The position numbers and the translations under genes are program-made. From Bacillus sp. 2205SS5-2 (GTDB lineage: Bacteria > Bacillota > Bacilli > Bacillales > Bacillaceae_K): a DNA stretch of 64,000 nucleotides. The notes under the pieces are model-generated. The model did no database searches, was not told the origin of the DNA, and was given only the letters and a program-made list of their open reading frames with translations. Shown piece after piece: positions 15,783 to 25,661 of this stretch. Location: positions 1 through 64,000 of the forward strand of contig NZ_JAYKTS010000022.1 in NCBI RefSeq assembly GCF_037024155.1, in the 5' to 3' direction. How positions within the stretch are numbered: the first letter of the stretch is position 1; each line of letters opens with the position of its first letter.

Positions 15783-15809
15783 AGAGAAAAGAATAAACCT
15801 CTTTTCTCT
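15783..15809 (-). terminator. Terminator after walJ
   Basis: On the minus strand AGAGAAAAGA pairs with TCTTTTCTCT and is followed by TATTTTTT; it lies 18 bases after the walJ stop and would end the walR-walJ operon. Confidence 0.85.
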
Positions 15810-15827
15810 TCAACGTCTTGCGCATTA

Positions 15828-16622
15828 CTAAACTAGTGTAAGCTCACAGGCTTTTTTCGGATCTGTATCATACAACGCAAATTGTTCTCCAACCACATGC
15901 CCACGGCTTAAGAGTGTTTGTTCTACACTCATTCTCGCTAGATCCTTCATATTGTTGTCCGCACTTAAATGTGCCAGATAGATTCTTTTCGTATTTTCGC
16001 CAACGACTTCGCTCATCGCAACGGCTGCATCTTCATTTGACACATGTCCCACGTCCGAAAGAATCCGTCGCTTCACACTCCATGGATACCTTCCCATTCT
16101 GAGCATATCGACATCATGGTTACTTTCAAAGACATACACATCGGCATTTGAAATGATGCCTTTCATTCGATCGCTTACATAACCGGTATCCGTGACGACG
16201 ACGAACTTCTTGCCTTCGTGATGAAAAATATAAAACATCGGTTCGGCTGCATCATGGGAGACACCAAACGATTCGATATCGACACTCCCAAATGATTTCA
16301 CACTTTCCATATCAAAAATGAATTTCTGCTCCGTAGCTATTTCTCCTACGAGACGTTCCATAGCTTTCCATGTTTGTTCGTTTGCAAAAATCGGTAGTTT
16401 ATATTTACGTGCCAGAACACCGATTCCTTTTATATGGTCACTATGCTCATGTGTAACAAATATTCCCGATAAATCTTCTATTTTCCGGTCGACTTGTTGA
16501 AAAAGGTTCTCCATTTGCTTTCCACTAAAGCCGGCATCAATAAGAAAGGATTTTCCACCGGCTTCGACAAATGTAGCATTTCCCGTACTGCCGCTCGCTA
16601 AGACACTAAATTGCATGTTCAT
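15828..16622 (-). CDS. walJ: Metallo-beta-lactamase-fold exonuclease WalJ (YycJ)
   Basis: About 264 residues; metallo-beta-lactamase fold with zinc motif [11 protein letters not shown] near residue 55 and a conserved N-terminus [12 protein letters not shown]. WalJ/YycJ is a 5'-3' exonuclease-type protein linked to DNA repair and to replication/cell-division coordination, though coded in the wal operon. ATG 16622 is chosen because GGAG lies eight bases upstream; a GTG at 16631 overlaps the yycI stop, and ATG 16616 is also possible. Confidence 0.92.
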   Translation of the reverse strand: MNMQFSVLASGSTGNATFVEAGGKSFLIDAGFSGKQMENLFQQVDRKIEDLSGIFVTHEHSDHIKGIGVLARKYKLPIFANEQTWKAMERLVGEIATEQKFIFDMESVKSFGSVDIESFGVSHDAAEPMFYIFHHEGKKFVVVTDTGYVSDRMKGIISNADVYVFESNHDVDMLRMGRYPWSVKRRILSDVGHVSNEDAAVAMSEVVGENTKRIYLAHLSADNNMKDLARMSVEQTLLSRGHVVGEQFALYDTDPKKACELTLV

Positions 16623-16627
16623 GTAAC

Positions 16628-17431
16628 TCACTCCACTTTCTCTTCATTGCTGTTTAAATCTAGCACAGTACCTTCAATCGCATTGACATACAAATGTTCG
16701 ACTCCTACACTTTCATGCTCAACAACGAAATGCCAGGTTGGCGTAAGTACTTGAGATTCAGTCAATTGAACGAGCGTATGATAGCCAATTTCCATATCAA
16801 CAATCTCACTATCAGGACGCAATTTTCCTTTCGATCGCAATACTTCAATAATATCAATTGCAGGCAAAATATCCTCTTCCTCCGTATAAGATTCTATGGA
16901 AGTAAGCATCGTTTGCTCATAAGATACCACTTCAAAGTCGTCATTCAGATAAAAATCAATATGACCGTAACGATTTTTATAGAGTGGCTTATTGTTGTAC
17001 ACCTGAAAATAGGTAATTATTTTATTCGTCTCATCGTAATAACCAAATCGATAGATATTGCCATTAAAGATATATTGATTAATAACCTCAATCATTTTAG
17101 TCCTATTAAATTCTTCCCCTAGGGAGTACGGCTCCTTAAGAATCGACTTTATTTTCGTATTATTATTAATGAGACTGATTTCTTGCATTTCTAGCTGAAT
17201 CAAATCTTCTTCCAAAAATTTTTTTGTTTTAGCCGAAATACGAGGCTCTTTTTTAACCAATTTATCCAAACTACCATAGGTGATATTATCAACGGCTAAT
17301 TGCTCTTCAATCGTAGGGTCATGCAGGTTTTCATATTGTGCATTTAGTTTTTTGGCTAAGAGTGTAATGAGAAAAATATTTAATACCGTAAATACAATGA
17401 TAAAAATAGTTTTCGTCCTATTCCAATCCAT
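16628..17431 (-). CDS. yycI: Two-component regulatory protein YycI
   Basis: 267 residues with a single N-terminal membrane anchor (about 8-26) and an extracellular YycI domain. With YycH it binds the membrane part of WalK and restrains its kinase activity (known in B. subtilis). The start overlaps the end of yycH by 14 bases, typical of the operon. Confidence 0.92.
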   Translation of the reverse strand: MDWNRTKTIFIIVFTVLNIFLITLLAKKLNAQYENLHDPTIEEQLAVDNITYGSLDKLVKKEPRISAKTKKFLEEDLIQLEMQEISLINNNTKIKSILKEPYSLGEEFNRTKMIEVINQYIFNGNIYRFGYYDETNKIITYFQVYNNKPLYKNRYGHIDFYLNDDFEVVSYEQTMLTSIESYTEEEDILPAIDIIEVLRSKGKLRPDSEIVDMEIGYHTLVQLTESQVLTPTWHFVVEHESVGVEHLYVNAIEGTVLDLNSNEEKVE

Positions 17432-18749
17432 TTGCCCTTCCTCCTAATTCTTCAATCGATAGCCGATACCATATACCCTTGTATTGATAGTACCAAGATG
17501 GCTCTAGAATAATGACATTCGACGTCGAAGGGCTGTCTGGATCTTTATACAAATGATAACCAATCATCAAATCTTGCAATTCTTTGTCATCGATATTTTT
17601 ACTATCTTGTAAAAAAGCTATAGCACTTTCTCCAGAGACTAGTTGAACCGGTTCTGATCCAAGATCCACGCGTAAATTAATCTCAAAATAAGGTCGGTCG
17701 TAAATATAAATATCCTCTATACCCCATCGCTGCGTCATTTCAGCCATATTATTTTCGTTAAATACTGGGTAACCTTGATGAAATAATCGATAGACTATTC
17801 GTCTACTACTCGGATTAATCTGAAAATAGCGAAAATCATCTGTCCAACCACCATGAACATTGATAAAATTAATCGATTTCTCTACAAGATCACTACTAAA
17901 TAGTAATCCATTGGTTTCTTGACTAGGATTCACGTAGCGAAGCATATTAGATACGTACATCACTTCCATAAAGCTTGTTCCATTCGAAAACTCTTCCCCT
18001 TGAAAAAGTAAATCCTTTTTAACATTATTAGGATCCGTAAAAAGCGCGTTCTTAAAATTTTCCGGATCAATTTCATCGTATAAATACTTCTGAATCGGTA
18101 GTTCCGAAACATTTACCGGAAAATAGATTCGTCGCTCACCATTTATTACTTCAAAGTCATAACGATCATTACCAAATGCATACCGTACGACATTCTGATC
18201 AAAATCCGCTAATACATCTGAATTAAAACGAGCCTCATACAGTGTTTGATTACTATAATCAACAAAATATACATTTGCCGTATCAAGATCACTCTTTGAC
18301 ATATCAATGACAATGCGATCAAAATCAAAGGATTGAAACTCAGTATCCTCAAACTTTAGCACATTCTTGTATATTTCTGATGGAACAAGATCTGGAAATA
18401 TAACCTCAATTTTATCATTACCATGAATTCTTTCTAAAAACGCATTCGTGTTATATTGTTCACTCACATTTCGAACATCATATAAATTCCACTTTTTTAA
18501 TTCATTAAGTACTTTATCGAGTTCTTCTTCTTCGACAGATCCGTAAGTTGCATTTCGCTTATGATACAAAAGCTTAAATGGCTTAATCAAAGTGTTATAG
18601 TCTTTTTGAGCTTCAATAGAAATATTAAAGGTATCATTGCTTTCAATAGGCTGATACGTAGGCTGATAGGTCCAAATTGTATACGTTAAACCCAGACTCA
18701 TGACTACTAGTATCGTCAATACGGTTGATTTTACAGTTTCATACTTCAT
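17418..18749 (-). CDS. yycH: Two-component regulatory protein YycH
   Basis: 443 residues; N-terminal membrane segment (about 8-26) followed by a large extracellular part with mixed alpha/beta content, as in YycH, the WalK-interacting negative regulator of the essential WalRK system. It overlaps walK by four bases (ATGA). Length is near the family norm. Confidence 0.93.
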   Translation of the reverse strand: MKYETVKSTVLTILVVMSLGLTYTIWTYQPTYQPIESNDTFNISIEAQKDYNTLIKPFKLLYHKRNATYGSVEEEELDKVLNELKKWNLYDVRNVSEQYNTNAFLERIHGNDKIEVIFPDLVPSEIYKNVLKFEDTEFQSFDFDRIVIDMSKSDLDTANVYFVDYSNQTLYEARFNSDVLADFDQNVVRYAFGNDRYDFEVINGERRIYFPVNVSELPIQKYLYDEIDPENFKNALFTDPNNVKKDLLFQGEEFSNGTSFMEVMYVSNMLRYVNPSQETNGLLFSSDLVEKSINFINVHGGWTDDFRYFQINPSSRRIVYRLFHQGYPVFNENNMAEMTQRWGIEDIYIYDRPYFEINLRVDLGSEPVQLVSGESAIAFLQDSKNIDDKELQDLMIGYHLYKDPDSPSTSNVIILEPSWYYQYKGIWYRLSIEELGGRANGLE

Positions 18750-20563
18750 ATCCAGTCATCCTCTTGCACGTCGGCATACGGAAGGGTGAAGTAAATCTTT
18801 GTTCCTTTTCCTTCTTTACTTGTCGCCCAAATATTACCTCCGTGCGCCAAAATCATTTCTTTCGCAATGGCTAATCCTAAACCCGTTCCACCCATTTGAC
18901 GAGATCGTGCCTTATCTACTCGGTAGAAACGTTCAAATACTTTTTCTACGTTATCTTTTGGAATGCCTAGTCCTTCATCTGACACGCTAATCCGAATTTG
19001 ACTGTCTTCTTTTTTGACTTTAAATGTGACAGTCCCACCCTCAGGAGAATACTTCAAAGCATTAGAAATAATATTATCAATTACCTGAGTCAACTTATCT
19101 GGATCAATTTCTACAAATATTTTTTCAGATGGTAACTCACGAATAAAGACGACATTCTGTTCTTTCGACAATTCAAAACGATCAATAATACGATCGAAAA
19201 ACTCCACAAAATTTATCCAATCTTGATTTATTCGGTAATCACGACTGTCTAATTTGGATAATTGTAACAGGTCATTGACTAATCTAATCATTCTCTCGGT
19301 TTCAGTTTGGGTGACGTCTAGAAATCGCGGCGCAATCTCTGTGTCTCTCCATGCTCCCTCAGCTAATGCCTCTAGATAACTTCGCATAGTCGTAAGTGGC
19401 GTTCTTAGCTCATGAGAAACATTGGCAACGAATTCTCTGCGCTCCATATCGATTTTTTCTTGTTCAGTAATATCATGGAGAACGGTAATCAACCCATTAA
19501 CAAATCCTGTTTCCTTTTGAATAACGGAAAAATTAGCTCGCAGGATGTACGGATGTTCCTCCGTACTATAATCTAAAATCACCGAATCTTGTTCATTTAA
19601 TAAACCATCAAATGTATATCGTTCATCTAGCCCTAATAATGCCACAATCGACTGCGATAAAACGGCTTCACGCGAAACACTTAACAGTTCTGCCGCAGGA
19701 TCATTGATTAAAATAACTCGACCTTTTCTATCAGTTGCAATCACACCATCCGTCATATAAGAAAGAACTGAAGATAGCTTTCTTCTTTCCCCTTCAGTGG
19801 TGGCTTGTGCCTCTTGGAGTCGTTTCGTTAAACTATTAAACGTAGTCGCTAACTGTCCGATTTCATCATTTCCATACACTTTTACTTTTCGAGAAAAATT
19901 CCCTTTTGTCATCGCTTGCGCCTGCTTCTTCATATCCGAGATAGGCTTTGTAATCGTTTGAGCAAGAAAGACACCAATAATCGCCGTCACAACTAGTGAA
20001 ATCGCTGTTCCTGTTGCAAGAATTTCATTGATTTGACTCATTTGCTTATATACCGTTTCAACCTTAGCAATTAAGTAGATCACACCAATCATTTCTTGGT
20101 CGGCAAAAATGGGGGAGGTGTAAACTAGAAGGCGGTCTCCATTTTGTCTATCAATTTTAAAAATGTCGACTTCTTTTTCAATGGCAAGCGTCCGACTGAC
20201 CTCATCATCTGTCATCCGGAAACCCTCAACTTCCTGGTTTGACGCTGCGATAATTCGCTTACCATTATCCACAATTCGAATTTCTGAGATATCTCCAGCA
20301 TCAGCAAAATCGTCTAGTACCGCACGAAGATCTTGTTCTAACGATGGTGAATCTTCTTCCCTCGATTTTAACATCTCTTCCCGAATCGTAAATTCAAGAT
20401 AATTAACACGTTCCGTAATCGATGTTTTAAAATTGGTCAGTAGGTTATCTTCTAACTCCTGTACAAAATACACGCTAATAATTTGCAAGGCTAAGAAAAT
20501 TAATAATACATATATAAGAACAAACTTTAATTGAATAGAACGAAAAAAACCAACTTTGTTCAT
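18746..20563 (-). CDS. walK: Sensor histidine kinase WalK
   Basis: 605 residues. Membrane segment about 13-35, extracellular sensor domain to about 180, second membrane segment, HAMP, PAS domain (about 260-370), then HisKA with the phospho-acceptor His in VSHELRTPLTTM and a catalytic domain with N-box NIISNALKYSPEGG, DEGLGIP and GTGLGLAIAKE. It phosphorylates WalR to control cell-wall hydrolase genes and is essential in Firmicutes. It follows walR by six bases and is followed by its regulators yycH and yycI. Confidence 0.96.
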   Translation of the reverse strand: MNKVGFFRSIQLKFVLIYVLLIFLALQIISVYFVQELEDNLLTNFKTSITERVNYLEFTIREEMLKSREEDSPSLEQDLRAVLDDFADAGDISEIRIVDNGKRIIAASNQEVEGFRMTDDEVSRTLAIEKEVDIFKIDRQNGDRLLVYTSPIFADQEMIGVIYLIAKVETVYKQMSQINEILATGTAISLVVTAIIGVFLAQTITKPISDMKKQAQAMTKGNFSRKVKVYGNDEIGQLATTFNSLTKRLQEAQATTEGERRKLSSVLSYMTDGVIATDRKGRVILINDPAAELLSVSREAVLSQSIVALLGLDERYTFDGLLNEQDSVILDYSTEEHPYILRANFSVIQKETGFVNGLITVLHDITEQEKIDMERREFVANVSHELRTPLTTMRSYLEALAEGAWRDTEIAPRFLDVTQTETERMIRLVNDLLQLSKLDSRDYRINQDWINFVEFFDRIIDRFELSKEQNVVFIRELPSEKIFVEIDPDKLTQVIDNIISNALKYSPEGGTVTFKVKKEDSQIRISVSDEGLGIPKDNVEKVFERFYRVDKARSRQMGGTGLGLAIAKEMILAHGGNIWATSKEGKGTKIYFTLPYADVQEDDWI

Positions 20564-20569
20564 TACCTT

Positions 20570-21280
20570 CTACTCCTGTTCTGGGTTGCGTAAATAATAG
20601 CCTACTCCTCTTCTAGTGACAATCCACATTGGATGACTTGGATTGTCTTCTATTTTTTCGCGTAATCGACGAACGGTTACATCGACTGTACGAACATCGC
20701 CGTAATAATCATATCCCCATACGGTTTGTAGTAAATGCTCTCGAGTCATCACCTGGCCAATATGTTTCGCTAAATAATGAAGCAATTCAAATTCTCTATG
20801 AGTCAGTTCAATCGTCTCGCCCCGTTTTGAAACAACATAGGCATCTGGATGAATAATTAACGATCCTACGGCAATTTCATTCCCTTTTTCTTCTTCTATT
20901 TGTTGCTCAGCAAGACGTTGATGGCGTCGCAAATTCGCTTTAACCCTAGCAATTAATTCCCTTGTACTAAAAGGTTTTGTTACATAATCATCGGCTCCAA
21001 GTTCGAGCCCCAACACTTTATCAATTTCAGAGTCTTTAGCCGTTAGCATAATAATCGGCATATCATTTTTTTTCCGAACTTCTCGACAAACCTCCATACC
21101 ATCACGGTTTGGAAGCATAATATCTAATAAGATCAGGTCTGGCTTTATTTCTTCTACCATCGTGACGGCTTCATCCCCGTCATAAGCACAGTGGACCTCA
21201 TAACCTTCTTTTTGAAGATTAAATTGAAGAATATCTGCAATTGGCTTTTCGTCATCTACAACTAATATTTTCTTATCCAT
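20570..21280 (-). CDS. walR: Response regulator WalR
   Basis: 236 residues; receiver domain with acidic pocket D9/D10 and phospho-acceptor D53 (LLDIMLP), and an OmpR/PhoB-type winged-helix DNA-binding domain (about 130-232). Promoter-proximal gene of the walRK-yycHI-walJ operon. It controls autolysins and peptidoglycan turnover. The 21281-21777 spacer upstream must contain its promoter; I do not assign -10/-35 boxes there. Confidence 0.97.
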   Translation of the reverse strand: MDKKILVVDDEKPIADILQFNLQKEGYEVHCAYDGDEAVTMVEEIKPDLILLDIMLPNRDGMEVCREVRKKNDMPIIMLTAKDSEIDKVLGLELGADDYVTKPFSTRELIARVKANLRRHQRLAEQQIEEEKGNEIAVGSLIIHPDAYVVSKRGETIELTHREFELLHYLAKHIGQVMTREHLLQTVWGYDYYGDVRTVDVTVRRLREKIEDNPSHPMWIVTRRGVGYYLRNPEQE

Positions 21281-21571
21281 TCATCCCACTCCTCTTCTCT
21301 CTACTAGTATTCTCAACTACTTTGTTTCATTGCTAAACCTTTTCTTTTAAACCATTGTATAATTTAACAGGTGATGTAGTGGTTGAAGACAATCCATCCA
21401 CTGATCGAAGTATCACTTTATGTTCTTTCTCTCAATTGTTCAATAAATCTGCTTTCTACTAATTTATCATGTAACCTACATGTTTTCATCTTTTTCCATT
21501 TTAACAGCGAAAAATCACTGTTTTTATAACATTTCTTCGGAAATACTTTAGAAATTCCCTCTATATGAAAT

Positions 21572-21605
21572 AAAATGCCTCAAGCTTAGCGCTAGAGGCA
21601 TTTTA
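21572..21605. terminator. Hairpin terminator between the M23 gene and walR
   Basis: AAAATGCCTC and GAGGCATTTT form a 10-bp stem with A/T flanks on both sides. It can terminate transcription from the M23 peptidase gene on the minus strand. Confidence 0.65.
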
Positions 21606-21611
21606 TTATTT

Positions 21612-21742
21612 AGACTACTTTCTCACAGATTATAGCTTTATTTCGTTCATCATTTCGTCTATTTTTAATGGAAATCAACAGGGGAATGGGCCATTTAATC
21701 AAAAATCAGATGAAATAGCCGCAATGTATACGAAAAGAGCCT
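21612..21742 (-). repeat. MITE-like repeat copy (minus orientation, one end lost)
   Basis: Matches the dispersed family over TCATTTCGTCTATTTTTAATGG through ATGTATACGAAAAGAGCCT, but lacks the outer GGCTGTTTTCGC end. A stray copy of the other end (GAAAACTGCCTTATTA) follows at about 21764. Confidence 0.75.
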
Positions 21743-21777
21743 AATAAAAAGCTATAAACTTATTGAAAACTGCCTTA

Positions 21778-23238
21778 TTATAGATAGTCTTTCGGGTTGA
21801 CTAACACACCATTTTTATATACTTCAATATGAAGATGAACACCAGTTGATTGACCTGTGGCTCCCATTAAACCAAGAGAAGACCCTTGAGCAACAGTTTG
21901 ACCTGAAGAAACATGTATCGCACTTAGGTGAGCATACACTGTCACAAATCCATTTTGATGATCTACAACTACTTTGTTACCGTAGCCGCCACTATCCCAT
22001 CCAGCAGACGTGACAACCCCGTTATCAACCGTTTTAATCGTTAAATTACTCGGTCTCGCAATGTCCATGCCCTTGTGTACTGATCCCCATCGTGGTCCCA
22101 TATGACTAGAAACATAGCCACCGTTTGTCGGCCATACAAAATTTCCAGATCCTCGCGAAGGAACAACCTTTGTTCCTTTGATGACAATATAATCAACAGG
22201 CTCTGACACTATTTGCTCCTTGGTTATTTCCTTTGCCGTTTGGATTCCGTTAATACTGGTCACTCCGTAAGTGACCGATTTCTCTCCATCTTTTCCTTCT
22301 TGTTTCACTTTCGTGTCGCCTTTCCACATCGATTCATCTTCTATTACTTCTTTTTCATATGGAATGGTTTCAATGTTTTTCATTTCCTTCGTTATGGCTA
22401 ATGAAATAAACGGCTGATGAACCGTAACATTTATAGTATCATCTAGCTGTAAAACCGAATCCTCTGTGAGATCTGGATTTATAGATAGTAATTCCGCAGT
22501 TGAAAGATCATGTTCATTTGCAATCGAACCAAGAACATCTCCCGCTTGAACTTGATACTTTTTCTCTTCTAACGTTCCTTTTGTTAGAAACGCAACTGCT
22601 TCTTCTACAGATAGAATTTTAGCAGGATCAATGTTTGTTTCAGTGTGTGTAACTTTTTTACTAAAAGAAATATCGATAATTCTTGTTTCATCTTCCGTTA
22701 ATTCGGGTAGAGGAGAAGAAGATTGAGATTCTTGCTCCCATTGACTTAGTTCATCTTCTGACACATAAAGCAATTTAATGTTTTTTAAGACTTGGTCAGC
22801 TTCTTCACTACTTTCAACGTAGGCAACCGTTTTCTCATCAATTTGAATACCAATAGCCTCTGATTGAATCACAATTGATTCTGAAATTTTTCGTAAGACA
22901 GAAGCATTATTTATATTTTTCGTAAACACTTGTTCAGGTATGTATGTTAATTCTTCTGCTATTTTTACCGTTTCAACATCATACTTTTTAGCTTGCTCTT
23001 CCATTTTAGTATCAATCAACTCTTCAGCCATCGATTGATCAGATACAACACCTAAATATTGATCACTGAAGTAGACGTGGTAGACCGTTTCAAAAGTAGA
23101 AGAATTACCATTTGTTGCAGCTACTGAATGAAACGTCAAAGTAGATACTGCTAATGCAGTAATAATTGATTTTTTTACGAGACTTGTATTTAGTTTGGAT
23201 AATTTGGCGTTCATGATCGAGATTTTCTCTTTCCACAT
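21778..23238 (-). CDS. Secreted M23 peptidase with LysM and G5 domains
   Basis: 486 residues. N-terminal signal or anchor segment (about 22-42), a LysM domain (about 235-285, YQVQAGDVLGSIANEH), a G5 domain (about 290-365) and a C-terminal M23/LytM endopeptidase (about 375-486) with zinc ligands in HKGMDIARP and HLHIEVY. It is predicted to cut peptidoglycan cross-bridges. Its place next to walR fits the WalR-controlled cell-wall hydrolases; no convincing WalR box was found. MNAKLSK further in is an alternative start. Confidence 0.9.
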   Translation of the reverse strand: MWKEKISIMNAKLSKLNTSLVKKSIITALAVSTLTFHSVAATNGNSSTFETVYHVYFSDQYLGVVSDQSMAEELIDTKMEEQAKKYDVETVKIAEELTYIPEQVFTKNINNASVLRKISESIVIQSEAIGIQIDEKTVAYVESSEEADQVLKNIKLLYVSEDELSQWEQESQSSSPLPELTEDETRIIDISFSKKVTHTETNIDPAKILSVEEAVAFLTKGTLEEKKYQVQAGDVLGSIANEHDLSTAELLSINPDLTEDSVLQLDDTINVTVHQPFISLAITKEMKNIETIPYEKEVIEDESMWKGDTKVKQEGKDGEKSVTYGVTSINGIQTAKEITKEQIVSEPVDYIVIKGTKVVPSRGSGNFVWPTNGGYVSSHMGPRWGSVHKGMDIARPSNLTIKTVDNGVVTSAGWDSGGYGNKVVVDHQNGFVTVYAHLSAIHVSSGQTVAQGSSLGLMGATGQSTGVHLHIEVYKNGVLVNPKDYL

Positions 23239-23437
23239 TACGTTATTTCCCCCTAAACGGACAAGAACATCTTCTCTATATCTAAAGTTCTAGTATTCTA
23301 TAATAATATATTTTTTGCTCTATAAATTTAACACAGTCTAGGTGGTAAAGTGTTATATTTCAACAAGATGTAACATAAATGTATAATAACTGACATTTAA
23401 TAACTTATATCAACGTTTTTTGGAAATTTAGACAAAT

Positions 23438-23480
23438 AAAAAAAGCACTACGAGAGCTAATATCATCGCAGTACTTTTTA
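23438..23480 (-). terminator. Terminator of the tRNA cluster
   Basis: On the minus strand AAAAAGTACTGCGA pairs (with G-T pairs) with CTCGTAGTGCTTTTTTT, just after tRNA-Phe. Between 23239 and 23437 I see only the AT-rich promoter region of the M23 gene. Confidence 0.8.
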
Positions 23481-23485
23481 GGAAG

Positions 23486-23558
23486 TGGCTCGGGACGGAA
23501 TCGAACCGCCGACACATGGATTTTCAGTCCATTGCTCTACCAACTGAGCTACCGAGCC
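23486..23558 (-). tRNA. tRNA-Phe(GAA)
   Basis: Full cloverleaf: acceptor GGCTCGG/CCGAGCC, D-arm AGCTCAGTTGGTAGAGC, anticodon loop CTGAAAA with GAA, T-arm with GGTTCGATTCC. CCA is not encoded. Last gene of the cluster. Confidence 0.96.
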
Positions 23559-23675
23559 ATAATATGTAATGTTTCAAAAAAAATAATTGTCCATCATCCA
23601 GCTCTCAGGATGGATACTCTAGATGCTTCTCGAGCTGTACGCTTGAAGTTAAATCGTTGGGAGCATATTCTTTCG

Positions 23676-23701
23676 TGCTCTACCAACTGAGCTACCGAGC
23701 C
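23676..23701 (-). pseudogene. 5'-half tRNA-Phe remnant
   Basis: The minus strand repeats the first 26 bases of the tRNA-Phe gene exactly (acceptor 5' strand and D-arm) and then diverges completely. No anticodon or T-arm follows, so it is not a functional tRNA. Confidence 0.85.
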
Positions 23702-23949
23702 ATAATAGTTTCGGCTTTCGCTAATCTTTGAATCTCTTCGTCAACTCAATCGTTCATATCCTCAAGCACCCTAGTGCACTCCGGTGTTCTCTCAATCGTT
23801 TCTTTGATCTTCTTGCTTATCGAAATCCTCTCATTTTATATGAGATTGGACTTTCAATAAATATAATATGAAGTGATGTTTTGAATTCTACTCTTTATGT
23901 CGATTGATGTCAACTAAATCATGAAATCCATAAGTTTATGTATAAAAGA

Positions 23950-24026
23950 TGGCGGTCCGGACGGGACTCGAACCCGCGACCTCCTGCGTGACAGGCAGGC
24001 ATTCTAACCAACTGAACTACCGGACC
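23950..24026 (-). tRNA. tRNA-Asp(GTC)
   Basis: Acceptor GGTCCGG/CCGGACC, anticodon loop CTGTCAC with GTC, T-arm GGTTCGAGTCC, and an encoded CCA after discriminator G. Confidence 0.96.
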
Positions 24027-24036
24027 AAATTTTTTT

Positions 24037-24148
24037 CGCGAAGCGAAAATAAATGTCATTACCTCGCGAAGCGAAAATAAATGTCATTACCTCGCGAAGC
24101 GAAAATAAATGTCATTACCCCGCGAAGCGAAAATAAATATCCTTACCT
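24037..24148. repeat. 28-bp tandem repeat, four copies
   Basis: Unit CGCGAAGCGAAAATAAATGT plus CATTACCT, starting at 24037, 24065, 24093 and 24121; the last copy has small changes. Each begins with the near-palindrome CGCGAAGCG. It lies between tRNA-Asp and tRNA-Glu. There are no spacers, so it is not a CRISPR array. Confidence 0.95.
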
Positions 24149-24167
24149 AGAAAAACAAATAATCTAA

Positions 24168-24239
24168 TGACCCGTACGGGAATCGAACCCGTGATACCGC
24201 CGTGAAAGGGCGGTGTCTTAACCGCTTGACCAACGGGCC
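24168..24239 (-). tRNA. tRNA-Glu(TTC)
   Basis: Starts GGCCCGTTGGTCAAGCGG, anticodon loop CTTTCAC with TTC, T-arm GGTTCGATTCC, 3' ACGGGTC with discriminator A; no encoded CCA. Confidence 0.96.
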
Positions 24240-24249
24240 TTGCTAAAAG

Positions 24250-24322
24250 TGAGCCATGAAGGATTCGAACCTTCGACCCTCTGATTAAAAGTCAGATGCT
24301 CTACCAACTGAGCTAATGGCTC
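24250..24322 (-). tRNA. tRNA-Lys(TTT)
   Basis: Acceptor GAGCCAT/ATGGCTC, D-arm AGCTCAGTTGGTAGAGC, anticodon loop CTTTTAA with TTT, T-arm GGTTCGAATCC; no encoded CCA. Confidence 0.96.
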
Positions 24323-24530
24323 TCGATATGAGGTATAGAATGATAGTTTATCTATTTTTAAAACGGCATCTACGACGTTCTGCTTTCATATTGCCTATTC
24401 TAAATGTAGCTCAAGCTGTATGCTAGAAGATTATGTGCTGAAGAAATGTGTCCTCAGCTCAGGAAGTCTATTCAAGTTGTGGCTCGCTGAGTACAACTCG
24501 TAGTTCATACCTTGAAGCTTTGCTCGTTAT

Positions 24531-24552
24531 TCTACCAACTGAGCTAATGGAT
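24531..24552 (-). pseudogene. 5'-half tRNA-Lys remnant
   Basis: The minus strand reads GATCCATTAGCTCAGTTGG then TAGA, matching the 5' half of the intact tRNA-Lys gene except for a changed acceptor base, then diverges. It lies about 200 bases before the intact gene, mirroring the tRNA-Phe arrangement. Confidence 0.75.
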
Positions 24553-24722
24553 CCAGCTAATTTTTTAATATTTATTGTGTTTCAGCAACGTTTTTTATAT
24601 TAACACAATACAATTAAGCATGGCAATACTTTTTTTAAATATTTGTCGAAAAAGGTAAAATCTTCTCACTTACTTTTGCAATTTTTTTTGTGATAGGTGC
24701 TCTATGCTATCCAGTTCCATAC

Positions 24723-25235
24723 TTAACTACTTATTTTATCTAACTCTTTGCCTCGATTATCTTTTAGTACAATCACCTTATCTTCATATTGATATATTAA
24801 TTTTTCCACTTCTTTTTTTCTTTCCTTTTCAAAATCAATCGTCCACTTGAACATCTTCACAAGCATTTGGAAGGAGGGGTGGTAATTAGCCTTTTCTAAA
24901 CGAAGAATTTGCTTCACAAACCGTTTGATAATACGAAACACTCTTATAGTTACGTGGACATTTAAAAATATGATTCGATCGGCACGATCAAGGCTTGGTT
25001 TAACCCAATCGTGGTGAGCTCCTTCTACAATCCATTCGTCCGTTGCAACAATTTCATTTAACTGTTGATCTCTTTCTCTTTCTGTATTTCGAATATCACC
25101 ACCAATTTTACTTCTTTTCCAAACCATATTATCTAACTCATAATAAGGAGTCCCGAGCGTAGAAGCAAGTGTTTTTGCCAAAGTCGTTTTCCCACTACCT
25201 ACTGACCCGATAATATGAATCTTTTGCTTTCTCAA
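24723..25235 (-). CDS. P-loop kinase-like protein (FlaR/topology-modulation type)
   Basis: 170-residue P-loop protein with Walker A IIGSVGSGKTTLAK at residues 8-21 and the pattern ELDNMVW ... WIVEGAHHDW seen in small adenylate-kinase-like proteins annotated as DNA topology modulation or FlaR. These are probably nucleotide kinases with unknown substrate; the topology annotation is historical. Start TTG 25235 with GGTGA upstream. It stands alone between the tRNA cluster and repeats. Confidence 0.75.
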   Translation of the reverse strand: MRKQKIHIIGSVGSGKTTLAKTLASTLGTPYYELDNMVWKRSKIGGDIRNTERERDQQLNEIVATDEWIVEGAHHDWVKPSLDRADRIIFLNVHVTIRVFRIIKRFVKQILRLEKANYHPSFQMLVKMFKWTIDFEKERKKEVEKLIYQYEDKVIVLKDNRGKELDKISS

Positions 25236-25304
25236 TTAATTCACCACTTTCGACAATTTACTCCCTATTCCTTTGGTACTACTCTAAAAATTCAACACTG
25301 TAAA

Positions 25305-25467
25305 AGGCTATTTTACAAAGTTTGTTGCTATTCGAACCAGTTTATTAACGGTGATCTAGTTTTGCTTCTGGTCATCTTTTCGTCTATTTTTGATGGAAAT
25401 CGACAGTGAATTGGTAGGTTTAATCAAAAATCAGATAAACTAACCACCAAGTAGACGAAAAGAGCCT
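25305..25467 (-). repeat. MITE-like repeat copy, full length
   Basis: Minus-orientation copy with both ends: AGGCTATTTTACAAAG at the left and GTAGACGAAAAGAGCCT at the right; the interior matches the family. Confidence 0.8.
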
Positions 25468-25473
25468 AATATA

Positions 25474-25657
25474 AGGCTGTTTTCGTAAAGGTTGTGGCTT
25501 TTCGAATAGGAATATATCCCCTGATTTGTATGACTTCGTGCTCTTTTCCTAATAAAAACTTCTTCCATTTCTAGATAAAAAGTAAGAAATCAGTCAAAAA
25601 AACTTACTGCCTGTTTTTTCTTTATTCCGATAGCAACAAAGTAGACGAAAAGAGCCT
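25474..25657 (-). repeat. MITE-like repeat copy, second subtype
   Basis: Begins AGGCTGTTTTCGTAAAGG and ends GTAGACGAAAAGAGCCT, but the interior (TTCTAGATAAAAAGTAAG, CTTACTGCCTG) differs from the main family and matches the element at 36489-36726. It lies in tandem with the previous copy. Confidence 0.65.
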
Positions 25658-25661
25658 AATA

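Noticed and set aside
23369-23385. WalR box upstream of the M23 peptidase gene
   Set aside because: TGTAAC-N5-TGTATA has a mismatch in the second half and points away from the gene; too weak to call.
24037-24148. CRISPR-like array
   Set aside because: The 28-bp units follow each other directly with no unique spacers, and no cas genes are present.
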